Positions 15,675 through 23,838 of a stretch of 64,000 nt of DNA are shown here, one piece after another. The notes below the pieces were generated by a model, which saw only the letters and a program-made list of their open reading frames with translations, did not search any database and was not told the DNA's origin. This DNA comes from Selenomonas sp. WCT3 (lineage in GTDB: Bacteria > Bacillota > Negativicutes > Selenomonadales > Selenomonadaceae). How positions within the stretch are numbered: position 1 is the first letter of the stretch; every line of letters starts with the position of its first letter. The position numbers and the translations under genes were made by a program. The stretch lies in assembly GCA_900100835.1 (NCBI GenBank), contig FNCM01000002.1:62001-126000 (forward strand), given 5' to 3'.

Positions 15675-17135
15675 TTGACTGAACAGAGAGTCCGCACCCG
15701 TTTTGCCCCGAGCCCGACGGGTTATATGCACATCGGCAACCTGCGCACGGCCCTTTACGGCTACCTTTACGCCAAAGCACAGAAAGGTGATTTCATCCTG
15801 CGCATCGAGGATACGGACCGTACCCGCTATGTTGCGGATGCAGTCGACTTTATCAACCGCACCCTGGAACTGGCCAAAATCGTTCCGGACGAAGGCCCCG
15901 ACATCGGCGGCGACTGCGGCCCATACATCCAGAGTGAGCGCATGGATATCTACAAGAAATACGCTGAGGAGCTCGTAGCCTCCGGCCATGCTTACTACTG
16001 CTTCTGTGACCCAGACGAAGACCACTCTGTCGGCCAGTTCGGTGGTTATGACCGCACCTGCCGCGACCTGCCCCAGGAAGTAATCGACGAACATCTGAAA
16101 AACGGTGACCCCTACGTCATCCGTCAGAAAATGCCCCTTACCGGCGAGACTACGTTCTTCGATGTCCTGCACGGCAACATCACCATCCCGAATGAAGAAC
16201 TGGAGGACCAGGTTCTCTTGAAGCGCGATGGCATGCCGACTTACAACTTCGCCAACGTCATCGATGACCATCTGATGGGCATCACCCATATCATGCGCGG
16301 CGCTGAGTTCATCACCTCCACGCCGAAATATAACCTCTTGTACCAGGCTTACGGCTGGGAGACGCCAACCTTCATCCACCTTGCACCGGTCATGGGCAAG
16401 AATGAGGATGGCTCCGTATCCAAGCTCTCGAAGCGCCATGGTGCTACCTCCTTTGACGATTTGGTGAACATGGGCTACTTGCCGGAAGCTATCGTCAACT
16501 ACGTTGCCCTGCTTGGCTGGAATCCGAAAACCACCAATCAGGAAATCTTCTCCATGGATGAGCTCATCGCTCATTTCAGCCTGGAAGGTCTTTCCAAATC
16601 TCCGGCAGTCTTTGACTATGACAAGCTCGGCTGGATTAACGGCGAGTATTTCAAAGCAATGGACGATGCAGGTTTCGCGAAAAAGGCTCACGACTTCGCA
16701 GGCGATTTGCCGGACTATCTCGAAGCAAACTGGGAATCCCTGGCAGCTCTCTTGAAAACCCGCCTTACCCGCTTCGGCGAAATCAAAGACGAAATCAGCT
16801 TCCTGATTGACATGCCTGCCTTCGATGCTGAGCTCTATATCAACAAGCGCAACAAGGTTACGGTGGAAAAAGCCGTCGAGCTGCTGCCAACTCTCGTCGA
16901 ACTCATCGAAAACGTCGACGAAGCCGAGTGGAACAACGACAGCCTCTATGCCAAGTTGGAAGCCTTCATTGAAGAAAAAGAACTCAAGAAAGGCCTCGTC
17001 ATGTGGGTACTCCGCATCGCTGTTGCCGGCCAGAAAGTAACGCCGGGCGGTGCTACGGAACTGCTCTCTCTGTTGGGCAAGGAAATTTCTCTGGAAAGAT
17101 TGAAAAAAAGCCTTGCAAATTTGCAAGACCTGTAA
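15675..17135 (+). CDS. gltX: Glutamyl-tRNA synthetase
   Basis: The enzyme charges tRNA-Glu in the cytoplasm. The 486-residue class I synthetase has the HIGH motif as PSPTGYMHIGNLRTALY and the KMSKS motif as SKLSKRHGA, plus ILRIEDTDRTRY. The start is TTG at 15675: AGGAGG lies eight bases upstream (15661-15666) and no ATG precedes the conserved FAPSPTG. Four tRNA-Glu genes follow within 25 bases, so enzyme and substrate are encoded together. A long opposite-strand ORF here is a shadow. Confidence 0.96.
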   Translation: MTEQRVRTRFAPSPTGYMHIGNLRTALYGYLYAKAQKGDFILRIEDTDRTRYVADAVDFINRTLELAKIVPDEGPDIGGDCGPYIQSERMDIYKKYAEELVASGHAYYCFCDPDEDHSVGQFGGYDRTCRDLPQEVIDEHLKNGDPYVIRQKMPLTGETTFFDVLHGNITIPNEELEDQVLLKRDGMPTYNFANVIDDHLMGITHIMRGAEFITSTPKYNLLYQAYGWETPTFIHLAPVMGKNEDGSVSKLSKRHGATSFDDLVNMGYLPEAIVNYVALLGWNPKTTNQEIFSMDELIAHFSLEGLSKSPAVFDYDKLGWINGEYFKAMDDAGFAKKAHDFAGDLPDYLEANWESLAALLKTRLTRFGEIKDEISFLIDMPAFDAELYINKRNKVTVEKAVELLPTLVELIENVDEAEWNNDSLYAKLEAFIEEKELKKGLVMWVLRIAVAGQKVTPGGATELLSLLGKEISLERLKKSLANLQDL

Positions 17136-17141
17136 TATAAT
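17113..17141 (+). promoter_or_regulatory. Promoter for the tRNA-Glu array
   Basis: TTGCAA (17113-17118) and TATAAT (17136-17141) are 17 bases apart. The -35 box lies in the last codons of gltX, and the first tRNA begins 18 bases after the -10 box. Confidence 0.7.
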
Positions 17142-17159
17142 TAATCAAGTCAGTTACGT

Positions 17160-17234
17160 GGCACCTTCGTCAAGTGGTTAAGACACCGGCCTCTCACGCC
17201 GGGTTCATGGGTTCGAATCCCATAGGCGTCACCA
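17160..17234 (+). tRNA. tRNA-Glu (CUC), copy 1, with acceptor mismatch
   Basis: The anticodon loop CTCTCAC gives CTC, and CCA is encoded. The acceptor 5' strand GGCACCT faces AGGCGTC, so position 4 A meets position 69 C. The other three copies have A-T or G-C at this pair, making copy 1 a hybrid of the two forms. Confidence 0.93.
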
Positions 17235-17237
17235 ATC

Positions 17238-17312
17238 GGCACCTTCGTCAAGTGGTTAAGACACCGGCCTCTCACGCCGGGTTCATGGGTTCGAATCCCA
17301 TAGGTGTCACCA
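17238..17312 (+). tRNA. tRNA-Glu (CUC), copy 2
   Basis: Same body as copy 1. The acceptor pair 4-69 is A-T (GGCACCT with AGGTGTC). The encoded CCA ends at 17312. Confidence 0.95.
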
Positions 17313-17318
17313 AATATC

Positions 17319-17393
17319 GGCGCCTTCGTCAAGTGGTTAAGACACCGGCCTCTCACGCCGGGTTCATGGGTTCGAATCCCATAGGCGTCACCA
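17319..17393 (+). tRNA. tRNA-Glu (CUC), copy 3
   Basis: Same body. The acceptor pair 4-69 is G-C (GGCGCCT with AGGCGTC). CCA is encoded. Confidence 0.95.
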
Positions 17394-17396
17394 ATC

Positions 17397-17471
17397 GGCA
17401 CCTTCGTCAAGTGGTTAAGACACCGGCCTCTCACGCCGGGTTCATGGGTTCGAATCCCATAGGTGTCACCA
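17397..17471 (+). tRNA. tRNA-Glu (CUC), copy 4
   Basis: Identical in acceptor type to copy 2 (A-T at pair 4-69). CCA is encoded. A terminator follows. Confidence 0.95.
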
Positions 17472-17480
17472 GGAAATTAC

Positions 17481-17508
17481 AAGCCAGGATTTATGTCCTG
17501 GCTTTTTT
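17481..17508 (+). terminator. Terminator of the tRNA-Glu array
   Basis: AAGCCAGGA pairs with TCCTGGCTT around TTTATG, followed by a run of T. Confidence 0.9.
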
Positions 17509-17529
17509 GTTGTCTTCTCCTGCCCTCAT

Positions 17530-17557
17530 TTGACAATTCCCGGCAAACTTCTATAAT
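17530..17557 (+). promoter_or_regulatory. Promoter of the TSUP transporter gene
   Basis: A perfect TTGACA (17530-17535) and a perfect TATAAT (17552-17557) have a 16-base spacer. Confidence 0.75.
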
Positions 17558-17589
17558 GAATGGTAACACTTTAACCATCTAGAAAGGCT

Positions 17590-18360
17590 GTGAATCCTCC
17601 CATGTTATTCTTCTCTATGCTGCTGCTCGGAACTCTGATTGGCTTTGTCGGAGCTGGCGGTGCCGGGGTTACCATCACTCTGCTCACCGTGGGCTTCCAC
17701 GTTCCGATTCACACCGCACTGGCCGTTGCCTTGGCCTCCATGGTATTTACCATGCTATCCGGCACCATCAGTCACTTCCGGCAAAAGGAAGTTGTGGTAA
17801 AAACAGGTGCCATCATCGGCTTCGGCGGCATCAGCGGCGCCTTCCTAGGCGCGAATGTCTCCAACCTCATGCCAGCCGATTTTCTAAGCGACATCACCGG
17901 CCTCATGCTTTTCTCCAGTGCCGTGATTCTCTATATCAAACTTTATCATGACAAGTGGCTGGCCGCTCACACCCCCATGCGCACGGAACTCTTAACCGGC
18001 CGCAAGCTTTGGATTTACGGCCTTTTGACCGGTCTTATCACCGGTTTTCTCTCCGGTGCCTTTGGCATCGGCGCCGCTGCCTACATTCAGCTGGCCCTTA
18101 TGGTAATCTTCGGCGTACCATTGCTGCAAACCATCGGCACCTGCATGATGATTATCCTGCCAATTTCAGCCGCCGGTGGACTCGGCTACCTGTTTAACGA
18201 CCGCCTGGATTTTATGATTTTCATCCAGACCCTGGCCGGTCTTATGATTGGCGCCTGGTTCGGTGCTAAAGGCACTCATCTCGCCCCACTGCCACTGCTA
18301 AAAGCCGCCATCGTCGCCCTTCCAGCCATCGGCAGCATTATCATGATATTGTTCCATTAA
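17590..18360 (+). CDS. TSUP (TauE/SafE) family membrane transporter
   Basis: The protein of about 256 residues has seven to eight hydrophobic helices and the TSUP repeat motifs GFVGAGGAGVTITLL near the N terminus and GFLSGAFGIGAAAYIQLAL in the second half. The family exports sulfite, sulfoacetate or other organosulfur anions, or exchanges carboxylates; the substrate is open here. The start is ambiguous: GTG at 17590 is two bases after AAAGG, and ATG at 17602 is fourteen bases after it. It stands alone between its own promoter and terminator. Confidence 0.85.
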   Translation: MNPPMLFFSMLLLGTLIGFVGAGGAGVTITLLTVGFHVPIHTALAVALASMVFTMLSGTISHFRQKEVVVKTGAIIGFGGISGAFLGANVSNLMPADFLSDITGLMLFSSAVILYIKLYHDKWLAAHTPMRTELLTGRKLWIYGLLTGLITGFLSGAFGIGAAAYIQLALMVIFGVPLLQTIGTCMMIILPISAAGGLGYLFNDRLDFMIFIQTLAGLMIGAWFGAKGTHLAPLPLLKAAIVALPAIGSIIMILFH

Positions 18361-18363
18361 AAG

Positions 18364-18411
18364 GAGCCCCCAATCCGTCCAACAAGCAGATGGATTGGGG
18401 GCTTTTTTTTT
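18364..18411 (+). terminator. Terminator of the TSUP gene
   Basis: AGCCCCCAATCC pairs with GGATTGGGGGCT over 12 bases, followed by a run of nine T. Confidence 0.92.
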
Positions 18412-18428
18412 CAACACAATCACAATTT

Positions 18429-19118
18429 TTATAATTCTCGTCCATGACTCCAGTTGCTGTACTTCACTTTGCCACTGGGGAATTTATGCGTAAATCTTCC
18501 ATGATGGCGGCCCCGTTCAAAAGAGCCATTATCCACCTGAATCACCTTGCCATTTTTATACCAGGTAAGCACCCCAGGGCCATTAGCATAACGGTAATTA
18601 CCATCGGTTACATAGTCGCCACTCCAGACAATCCACTCCCCCTCTGTCGGTTCCGGATTCCAAAGCCACACCCCGGTAGTCGTATCCTGAATCCAATGCC
18701 AATTTGGTTTATCTTCCACCACCTGAGGCGCCGCCTCTTTCTTTTCCTGCTGCTTGTCCTTAATAGCGGCATCCTTTTTCGCAGCATCCGTTTTATCCTT
18801 GCTGTCCACAGGATTCGACTTATGCGAAGAGGACTCCGGCGCAATTTTTAGCGGGTCCATGATTTGCGTATATAAGTAATAGCCAATCCCGCCAAATACC
18901 AGCAGCCCCAATATCACGGACAACAACAAAACCAATATCTTTTTCGCGGAATCATCCTCTTCCCTATGGGGCTGCCTTCCACTCTCATAGGGATCTACGG
19001 AAAGCCCGGTCCATCCGGCATTATTTTGCGGTGGCGGTGTCACTGGAGCTCCACACTTCGTGCAAAATTTTACCTCACCCTCTAACGTCGCGCCGCATTT
19101 CGTACAATAGTTGGCCAT
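18429..19118 (-). CDS. Zinc-ribbon membrane protein with MORN-like C terminus
   Basis: The 229-residue protein opens with a double CxxC zinc ribbon (YCTKCGATLEGEVKFCTKCG), then a short proline-rich linker, one membrane helix (about 65-90, ILVLLLSVILGLLVFGGIGYY), a long lysine-rich linker and a C-terminal domain with repeated GxYxYANGPGVLTWYKNG / GSFERGRHHGRFTHKFPSG patterns like MORN repeats. The ribbon should be cytoplasmic and the repeat domain outside. It shares its N-terminal architecture with the protein at 20310-21059. Function is not recognised. Confidence 0.75.
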   Translation of the reverse strand: MANYCTKCGATLEGEVKFCTKCGAPVTPPPQNNAGWTGLSVDPYESGRQPHREEDDSAKKILVLLLSVILGLLVFGGIGYYLYTQIMDPLKIAPESSSHKSNPVDSKDKTDAAKKDAAIKDKQQEKKEAAPQVVEDKPNWHWIQDTTTGVWLWNPEPTEGEWIVWSGDYVTDGNYRYANGPGVLTWYKNGKVIQVDNGSFERGRHHGRFTHKFPSGKVKYSNWSHGREL

Positions 19119-19272
19119 TCTATCTATCCTCGCTATTCGCTAGAACCATTCTGTTCTAAACCACCATTTACGTACTTCTATGGATACTTGCTATTTTCGG
19201 CGCCACGCTGCTAGAATCCTGCCAGTATCGCCCAAATAAAAGCAAATGATTACGCGAATAACGCCCAGCCAG

Positions 19273-19319
19273 AAAAAGGACTCCCCCGCAATAGCCATAA
19301 CGGCTGCTGCGGGGGAGTC
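19273..19319 (-). terminator. Terminator after the serine hydrolase gene
   Basis: GACTCCCCCGCA pairs with TGCGGGGGAGTC over 12 bases; on the minus strand it is followed by CTTTTTCT. The remainder of the 225-base gap (19119-19343) holds nothing else I can identify. Confidence 0.8.
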
Positions 19320-19343
19320 AATCCATATTCTTATTTGCTATCT

Positions 19344-20297
19344 TCACGGACGAAAAGCAGTATCCACTGTTTTGGCCATATCACACATGGTAGAAAGGGT
19401 GTTGCCGCGGCCACGGCTGTCCGTACTCAAGATGCAAAGCACATAGCTGTCATTTGCTTCATAAACGATGCCCGCATCGTGATATACGCCAGACAACTCA
19501 CCAGTCTTATGGGCAATCCTGGCTTGTGGCAATGCCTGAGGGAAACATTCCGTATCCGTTTGCCCAAACAAGATAGCAATCATCTCGCTGTCAGCTGTTT
19601 CACTGACCAGCTTATGTTCCCGCAAAACGCGGAAAAACTTCCCCACATCGGCAGCCGTAGTGAAATTGTCTCTGCCGGCGCGAAGGGCTTCAAAATCCAT
19701 CATCTTGCGCTGGAGGACGGAATCCTGGAAGCCGTGTTCCCTCATAAAGCGATGAATGCGTTCGATTCCAATGGTATCCATCAACACGTTGGTAGCGGTA
19801 TTGTCACTTTCCGTTATCATCAACTCCAAAAGCTTCCGCACCGTATAAACCGGCTCGCCGCTCCTGCCGTTTATGACACCAGCGCCCCCCACCATATCCG
19901 ACTGATGGACCGTGACCTGCTGATTGAGTTCCAACTGACCACGTTCCGCCAATTCATAGGCCGTACCCAAGATAAAAATCTTGATGATACTGGCCGAAGA
20001 CTGAGGCCCGTCCCCCATTACCAGTGGTTCATCCCACTGGGGAAAGAAAACATACACCTGATACTTTGCCGAATCTTTGTCCATCAGCTGTCGCAATGAG
20101 GCTTCCAGCTGCAAGCGCTGCTCCCGGCCTTTCGGCTTATGCTCAGCCGCCTGGACTTCCACCGGTGCAGTAGCTGCCACGGAATCCTGCCTTTCCTGGG
20201 CTTTTTTATTTTCTCCCAACAGACCGCAGCCAACAGCAGTAACACCACAAAGGGCTAGCAACAAAATAACGGCCAGCAAAATTTTGACCTTCCTCAT
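19344..20297 (-). CDS. Class A beta-lactamase-like serine hydrolase, lipoprotein
   Basis: The 317-residue protein has an N-terminal lipobox-like segment (LLLALCGVTAVGCGLLG) and the three active-site boxes of the penicillin-recognising fold: SASIIK (Ser-x-x-Lys), SDN in MITESDNTATNVL, and KTG in AHKTGELSGVY. A clear omega-loop ExxLN of true class A beta-lactamases is not obvious; the region reads MMDFEALRAGRDNFTT. It may therefore be a peptidoglycan-related hydrolase rather than a resistance enzyme. It is twelve bases downstream of the zinc-ribbon gene and probably cotranscribed. Confidence 0.82.
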   Translation of the reverse strand: MRKVKILLAVILLLALCGVTAVGCGLLGENKKAQERQDSVAATAPVEVQAAEHKPKGREQRLQLEASLRQLMDKDSAKYQVYVFFPQWDEPLVMGDGPQSSASIIKIFILGTAYELAERGQLELNQQVTVHQSDMVGGAGVINGRSGEPVYTVRKLLELMITESDNTATNVLMDTIGIERIHRFMREHGFQDSVLQRKMMDFEALRAGRDNFTTAADVGKFFRVLREHKLVSETADSEMIAILFGQTDTECFPQALPQARIAHKTGELSGVYHDAGIVYEANDSYVLCILSTDSRGRGNTLSTMCDMAKTVDTAFRP

Positions 20298-20309
20298 ATC
20301 CTGCCTCGC

Positions 20310-21059
20310 TTATTTGTAATTTGCATTAAAGCTGGAGTTGGCTGCATCAAAGGAATACGATGCCTTCGTTCCCTGCTGGAACCCTAAGGAATAGTCGCCG
20401 CCATTCTGGTTGTCCACGATTCCCTTGTAAAGGCCCTGGGCACGATCAATCTCCAAGGAGAACAAATTCATCAGCGCCTCTTTCTTGGCATTGTCGGCGG
20501 CATTCATGCCATTCAACCGGTCTTTGGCACTGTTGGCACGGTCGATAATCGCCTTGGCATCATTCTTCAGCCCATCATAACCACGGAAGCTGGAATGACT
20601 GCTCAGATGGGAATTAATGCGGTTGGCCAGTTCGCCAATAGCGGTATCAATCGAATCCTTTTCCCGTACCAGCTCATCAAGATTTGCGCCTGCCGGTGCT
20701 GGCTGCTCTTTTTCAGCACCACCAGAGCTTCCCGGTGCCTGTTTCTCGATTTTGGAATAATTTGCCTGCCCGTTATCGCCTGCGTTCGTGTACATATAAT
20801 AACCCACAAATACGCCTAAAATCAGTATTACCAAAACCAATAACCCAATAATCATAGGGTTATCGCTCTGGGATTTAGCCGGGGCCTGATAAGGCCGCTG
20901 ATAGGGCTGCTGGTATGACTGCTGATACGACTGTTGCACCATCGGCTGTTGTACCGGCGCCTGTTGTGGCGGCGTGTCCACAATCTGTGCGCCACATTTC
21001 GTGCAGAATTTACTGGTCGGGTTCAACGGTGCCCCACATTTTTTACAAAAATTTGCCAT
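20310..21059 (-). CDS. Zinc-ribbon membrane protein with PQ-rich linker and helical C terminus
   Basis: The 249-residue protein starts with a double CxxC ribbon (FCKKCGAPLNPTSKFCTKCG), followed by a Gln/Pro/Tyr-rich low-complexity linker (residues 30-60), one membrane helix (about 68-90, IIGLLVLVILILGVFVGYYM) and an extracytoplasmic, mainly helical domain containing DELVREKDSIDTAIGELANR. It is the architectural sister of the protein at 18429-19118. AAGGAGG lies seven bases before the ATG. Its role is unknown; cotranscription with the serine hydrolase suggests a cell-wall context. Confidence 0.75.
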   Translation of the reverse strand: MANFCKKCGAPLNPTSKFCTKCGAQIVDTPPQQAPVQQPMVQQSYQQSYQQPYQRPYQAPAKSQSDNPMIIGLLVLVILILGVFVGYYMYTNAGDNGQANYSKIEKQAPGSSGGAEKEQPAPAGANLDELVREKDSIDTAIGELANRINSHLSSHSSFRGYDGLKNDAKAIIDRANSAKDRLNGMNAADNAKKEALMNLFSLEIDRAQGLYKGIVDNQNGGDYSLGFQQGTKASYSFDAANSSFNANYK

Positions 21060-21152
21060 AGCAAATCCTCCTTCATTTTTCCTGAATCGATACTATTATA
21101 CGATATATCTCGCAAAATTCCTGCCAACCAGCAAAAATTACCGTGATATCAC

Positions 21153-21181
21153 AAAAACGGGAAAGCCTAAAAGCTTTCCCG
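21153..21181 (-). terminator. Terminator of the LPP20 gene
   Basis: CGGGAAAGC pairs with GCTTTCCCG; on the minus strand it is followed by CCGTTTTTGT. Confidence 0.85.
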
Positions 21182-21200
21182 CTATAATTTCATATTTCAC

Positions 21201-22079
21201 TTAACGAAGGAAGACGACATTCGTCTTATCCAGGAAATGACTGGCACCATTTTCAATCAGGACACGATTGGCATCCGCCGTGGAGAGTACCGGGCAGGAA
21301 TTGTGCTTCATAAGCGATACCGCCCGAACAACCAGCGGATTCGAACCAGCACGACGAGCCTGATCCATATCCTTAGCATAACCAGCCATGCCGTTTTCTA
21401 CGACCTTGTCGTAGTCAAGGTTCTTATAACCGTAGATTGGCTGACCATTGTCGTTGTAGATAGCCGGGCTCATAACCGGTTTGATATCCAGCCCGCGGCA
21501 ATCAACGATGAGGCCCGTAAAGCCACCAATGGCACGACCAGAGGGAGCCGAAGCTGCCGAAGAACCTTTAGCGGATTCTGCCGACCCCGTTGTCAGCACC
21601 GGCGAAGGAGCTACCGAAGTCACTGGCGATGGGAATGCTTCGATGCGGTCTGGGCGTCCCATAACGGCACCAGCAATCGAGCGGACACCGAACATCGGCA
21701 CTTCCATGATAACCTCGTAGCTGTCACCAACCACGCGCTCCGATACGATTCTCGCACCGTTTACTACCGCACTGACATGAGTACGAACCACATCATTCGA
21801 TACCGCCGCCATCTCAACCGTCGTATCCGCATCGACACTTACTCCCGCAACAGCTTCTGCCATTTGGCGGTAGCCATCGGCGATAGCTGCCCGACGGGCC
21901 ATGAGCCGTGCCAAACTCGGGGTACGCGCATTGGCCGGGGCAACACCATAACCAGCAACACGAACCACGCTGTCATTCCAGTCAATCGTACTGGTGGCAG
22001 CTAATGCGGACGCCATAGAGCAAACCATAATCGACAACACGGCAACAACCGTTGCCATCATCCTTGATACACTTCTCAT
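21201..22079 (-). CDS. Exported LPP20-domain protein
   Basis: The 292-residue protein has a signal peptide (MRSVSRMMATVVAVLSIMVC, cleavage near ALAAT). Residues 35-130 resemble the LPP20 domain (VVRVAGYGVAPANARTPSLA, RRAAIADGYRQMAEAVAGV, YEVIMEVPMFG). A Ser/Ala/Pro-rich linker separates a C-terminal domain beginning GLIVDCRGLDIKPVMSPAIY. No lipobox cysteine is seen, so it is probably soluble in the periplasm or outer-membrane associated through partners. It has relatives in FlgT-like proteins such as the one at 52557-53675. Monocistronic, with its own terminator. Confidence 0.8.
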   Translation of the reverse strand: MRSVSRMMATVVAVLSIMVCSMASALAATSTIDWNDSVVRVAGYGVAPANARTPSLARLMARRAAIADGYRQMAEAVAGVSVDADTTVEMAAVSNDVVRTHVSAVVNGARIVSERVVGDSYEVIMEVPMFGVRSIAGAVMGRPDRIEAFPSPVTSVAPSPVLTTGSAESAKGSSAASAPSGRAIGGFTGLIVDCRGLDIKPVMSPAIYNDNGQPIYGYKNLDYDKVVENGMAGYAKDMDQARRAGSNPLVVRAVSLMKHNSCPVLSTADANRVLIENGASHFLDKTNVVFLR

Positions 22080-22210
22080 TTTTCTCCCCTCATTTCTGCT
22101 TGTTAAATGAAGACATTATCCTTCCTATTTGTATATTATACATATACTGTTAAAATCCTCTTGCAACTGTATTTAAATTTCATTAAATAGTTGCTTGACT
22201 CAACAAAGAA

Positions 22211-23110
22211 TCAACTTTTCTGTAACAGACTGTACAAAGCACCAAGCATACCGGCGTCATTCCCCAGCTTGGCGAACTCCAGCCGCGTTGCCTGGCGCAT
22301 AGCTGGCACCACCAATTCTTCGAGACGCTGTTCAATACGCGGCCGCAGATATTCCTGCTGGGCCATGATTCCACCGCCTAAGACAAAGACTTCCGGATTT
22401 AGCAGGCAGTAAATACTAGCAATGCCCTCGGAAAGATTATCCACCATGTGCTCAATCGCCAGCACGGCGTCGGCGTCGCCGCTCATCGCCCATTCAAAGA
22501 CCGTCTCGCCATGAAGTTCCGCCGGGGAAATGTTGTGGGATGCTGCCGCTTCCACAATCATAGCTCGAGCCGAAGCCACTTCCTCTAACACGCGGTGGTC
22601 ACCGTGAATGCGCATAAAACCGGCCTCACCGGCACTAAAGCCCGCTCCATGCCAAATCTTACCATCCAGCACGAAGCAGCCGCCGACGCCGGTTCCCACG
22701 GTCATGACAAAGGCAGAGCCTGCCCCGCGGGCAGCGCCTTGCCAATATTCCCCCAAAGCTGCCGCATTGACGTCGTTTTCCACGACGCATTTAACGCCGC
22801 AGGCCTCACAGACGGCAGCCCCCAGCTTCACGCCCGTGTAGCCAGGGAAACTTTTTTCGCCAGCAAAGACAATCTCGCCACTGGCATCGGGACGTACAAT
22901 CCCCGCCGTATCGATGGCAACGCCATCCAGAACAAAATCCTGCTGATAGTGCTTTACAATCTCCACTACCTTGCGAAGGATTCCCGCACCGCCTTCCTCG
23001 CGAGCCAGCGTCGGCCGGCTCTTCTTCTCGAGAAAGACTCCCCTTTCATCTGCCAATCCATATTTGATGGCCATGCCACCAATATCAATCGTCACAAATT
23101 TTTTCTGCAT
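22211..23110 (-). CDS. ROK-family sugar kinase lacking the zinc site
   Basis: The 299-residue protein has the ROK phosphate loop TIDIGGMAIKYGLADE, the ENDVNAAALGEYWQGA motif with the catalytic Asp, VMTVGTGVGGCFVLDG and GGGIMAQQEYLRP. The usual GH...CxCGxxGCxE zinc-binding motif is absent; the place reads AGEAGFMRIHGDHRVLEEVA. Short ROK kinases of the beta-glucoside kinase (BglK) type also lack it, as I remember, so a beta-glucoside or free sugar substrate is possible. Its ATG overlaps the stop of the upstream gene (TAATG). Confidence 0.85.
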   Translation of the reverse strand: MQKKFVTIDIGGMAIKYGLADERGVFLEKKSRPTLAREEGGAGILRKVVEIVKHYQQDFVLDGVAIDTAGIVRPDASGEIVFAGEKSFPGYTGVKLGAAVCEACGVKCVVENDVNAAALGEYWQGAARGAGSAFVMTVGTGVGGCFVLDGKIWHGAGFSAGEAGFMRIHGDHRVLEEVASARAMIVEAAASHNISPAELHGETVFEWAMSGDADAVLAIEHMVDNLSEGIASIYCLLNPEVFVLGGGIMAQQEYLRPRIEQRLEELVVPAMRQATRLEFAKLGNDAGMLGALYSLLQKS

Positions 23111-23754
23111 TACTCACGAACGCCTCTTTTGCTGCTTTTGGTAACGCGGCCTTTTTTCTTATCCTTGGAGTCTTTCGCGCTTTCTTTTGTCGGCCGTTTC
23201 ACCTCTGGTTTTGGTGCCTTGGCCCCTTTAACCGTCTGGGTGCGGTCATAAATTTCCTGGTAGTGGCTAGACGCATACTGCAAAATAGCGCGATAGAATT
23301 TCGCATCCACATCCTTATCCGAAAGCTCGGTGATTTTCACCACTTTATCCGACGTAGTTGTACCGAGTACGCCCCAGTCACTGTCCAAGTCATCGTGTTT
23401 CGTAACCTGAACCGTCTGCTCTTTGAGGTTGAACTTCAAATATTCTGCACAACCCACCAGGTCATCATAACCGCTGGTGGATAATCCCTTCCAACGGCGC
23501 TTCGATACCACATCGCGAATCTGCACCTGGTCATAGGTTTTAAGTACCGGTACCAAAAGGATATCCGGCGTCATATACCCCGCATCATCCTGGGCAAAAT
23601 AAAACTGCTGCTTGTTGAAATAATAATTCTGACGAGCCGTAGACTGCACCCACTGGTAGACGTCCTCGGAAATTACCTCCGTAGCATCTGCCTGCGGTGC
23701 TGCCATAAAAATCATTGCTGCTGCAAGAATTCCGGCACCCCATCGCTTATTCAT
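23110..23754 (-). CDS. Exported protein of unknown function
   Basis: About 214 residues. The signal peptide MNKRWGAGILAAAMIFMAAP is cleaved near ADATE. The mature part contains VYQWVQSTARQNYYFNKQQF and a lysine-rich tail (KESAKDSKDKKKGRVTKSSK). I choose the ATG at 23754 because GGGGGA lies six bases upstream; an ATG 30 bases further up has no good site. It overlaps the ROK gene by one base, so both are translated from one message. The basic tail might contact peptidoglycan or lipopolysaccharide; that is inference. Confidence 0.72.
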   Translation of the reverse strand: MNKRWGAGILAAAMIFMAAPQADATEVISEDVYQWVQSTARQNYYFNKQQFYFAQDDAGYMTPDILLVPVLKTYDQVQIRDVVSKRRWKGLSTSGYDDLVGCAEYLKFNLKEQTVQVTKHDDLDSDWGVLGTTTSDKVVKITELSDKDVDAKFYRAILQYASSHYQEIYDRTQTVKGAKAPKPEVKRPTKESAKDSKDKKKGRVTKSSKRGVRE

Positions 23755-23838
23755 AACAAGTCCCCCTACGTTTCTATTTTTCATCCAAATATAATAATTT
23801 TATCAGATTCAACTGAAAAAATACTGAACACCTTGTTA

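Noticed and set aside
15651..17126. Open frame of 491 codons opposite gltX
   Set aside because: It lies wholly antisense to a highly conserved gltX, has no ribosome site, and its composition follows from the codon usage of the sense gene.
17160..17471. Regular direct repeats of about 78 bases that could suggest a CRISPR array
   Set aside because: The repeat unit folds as a complete tRNA-Glu with CCA, and the spacers are only three to six bases.
19344..20297. Acquired beta-lactam resistance gene
   Set aside because: The SxxK, SDN and KTG boxes are present, but the omega-loop ExxLN is not clear and the operon context is cell-envelope housekeeping, so a resistance label is not supported.
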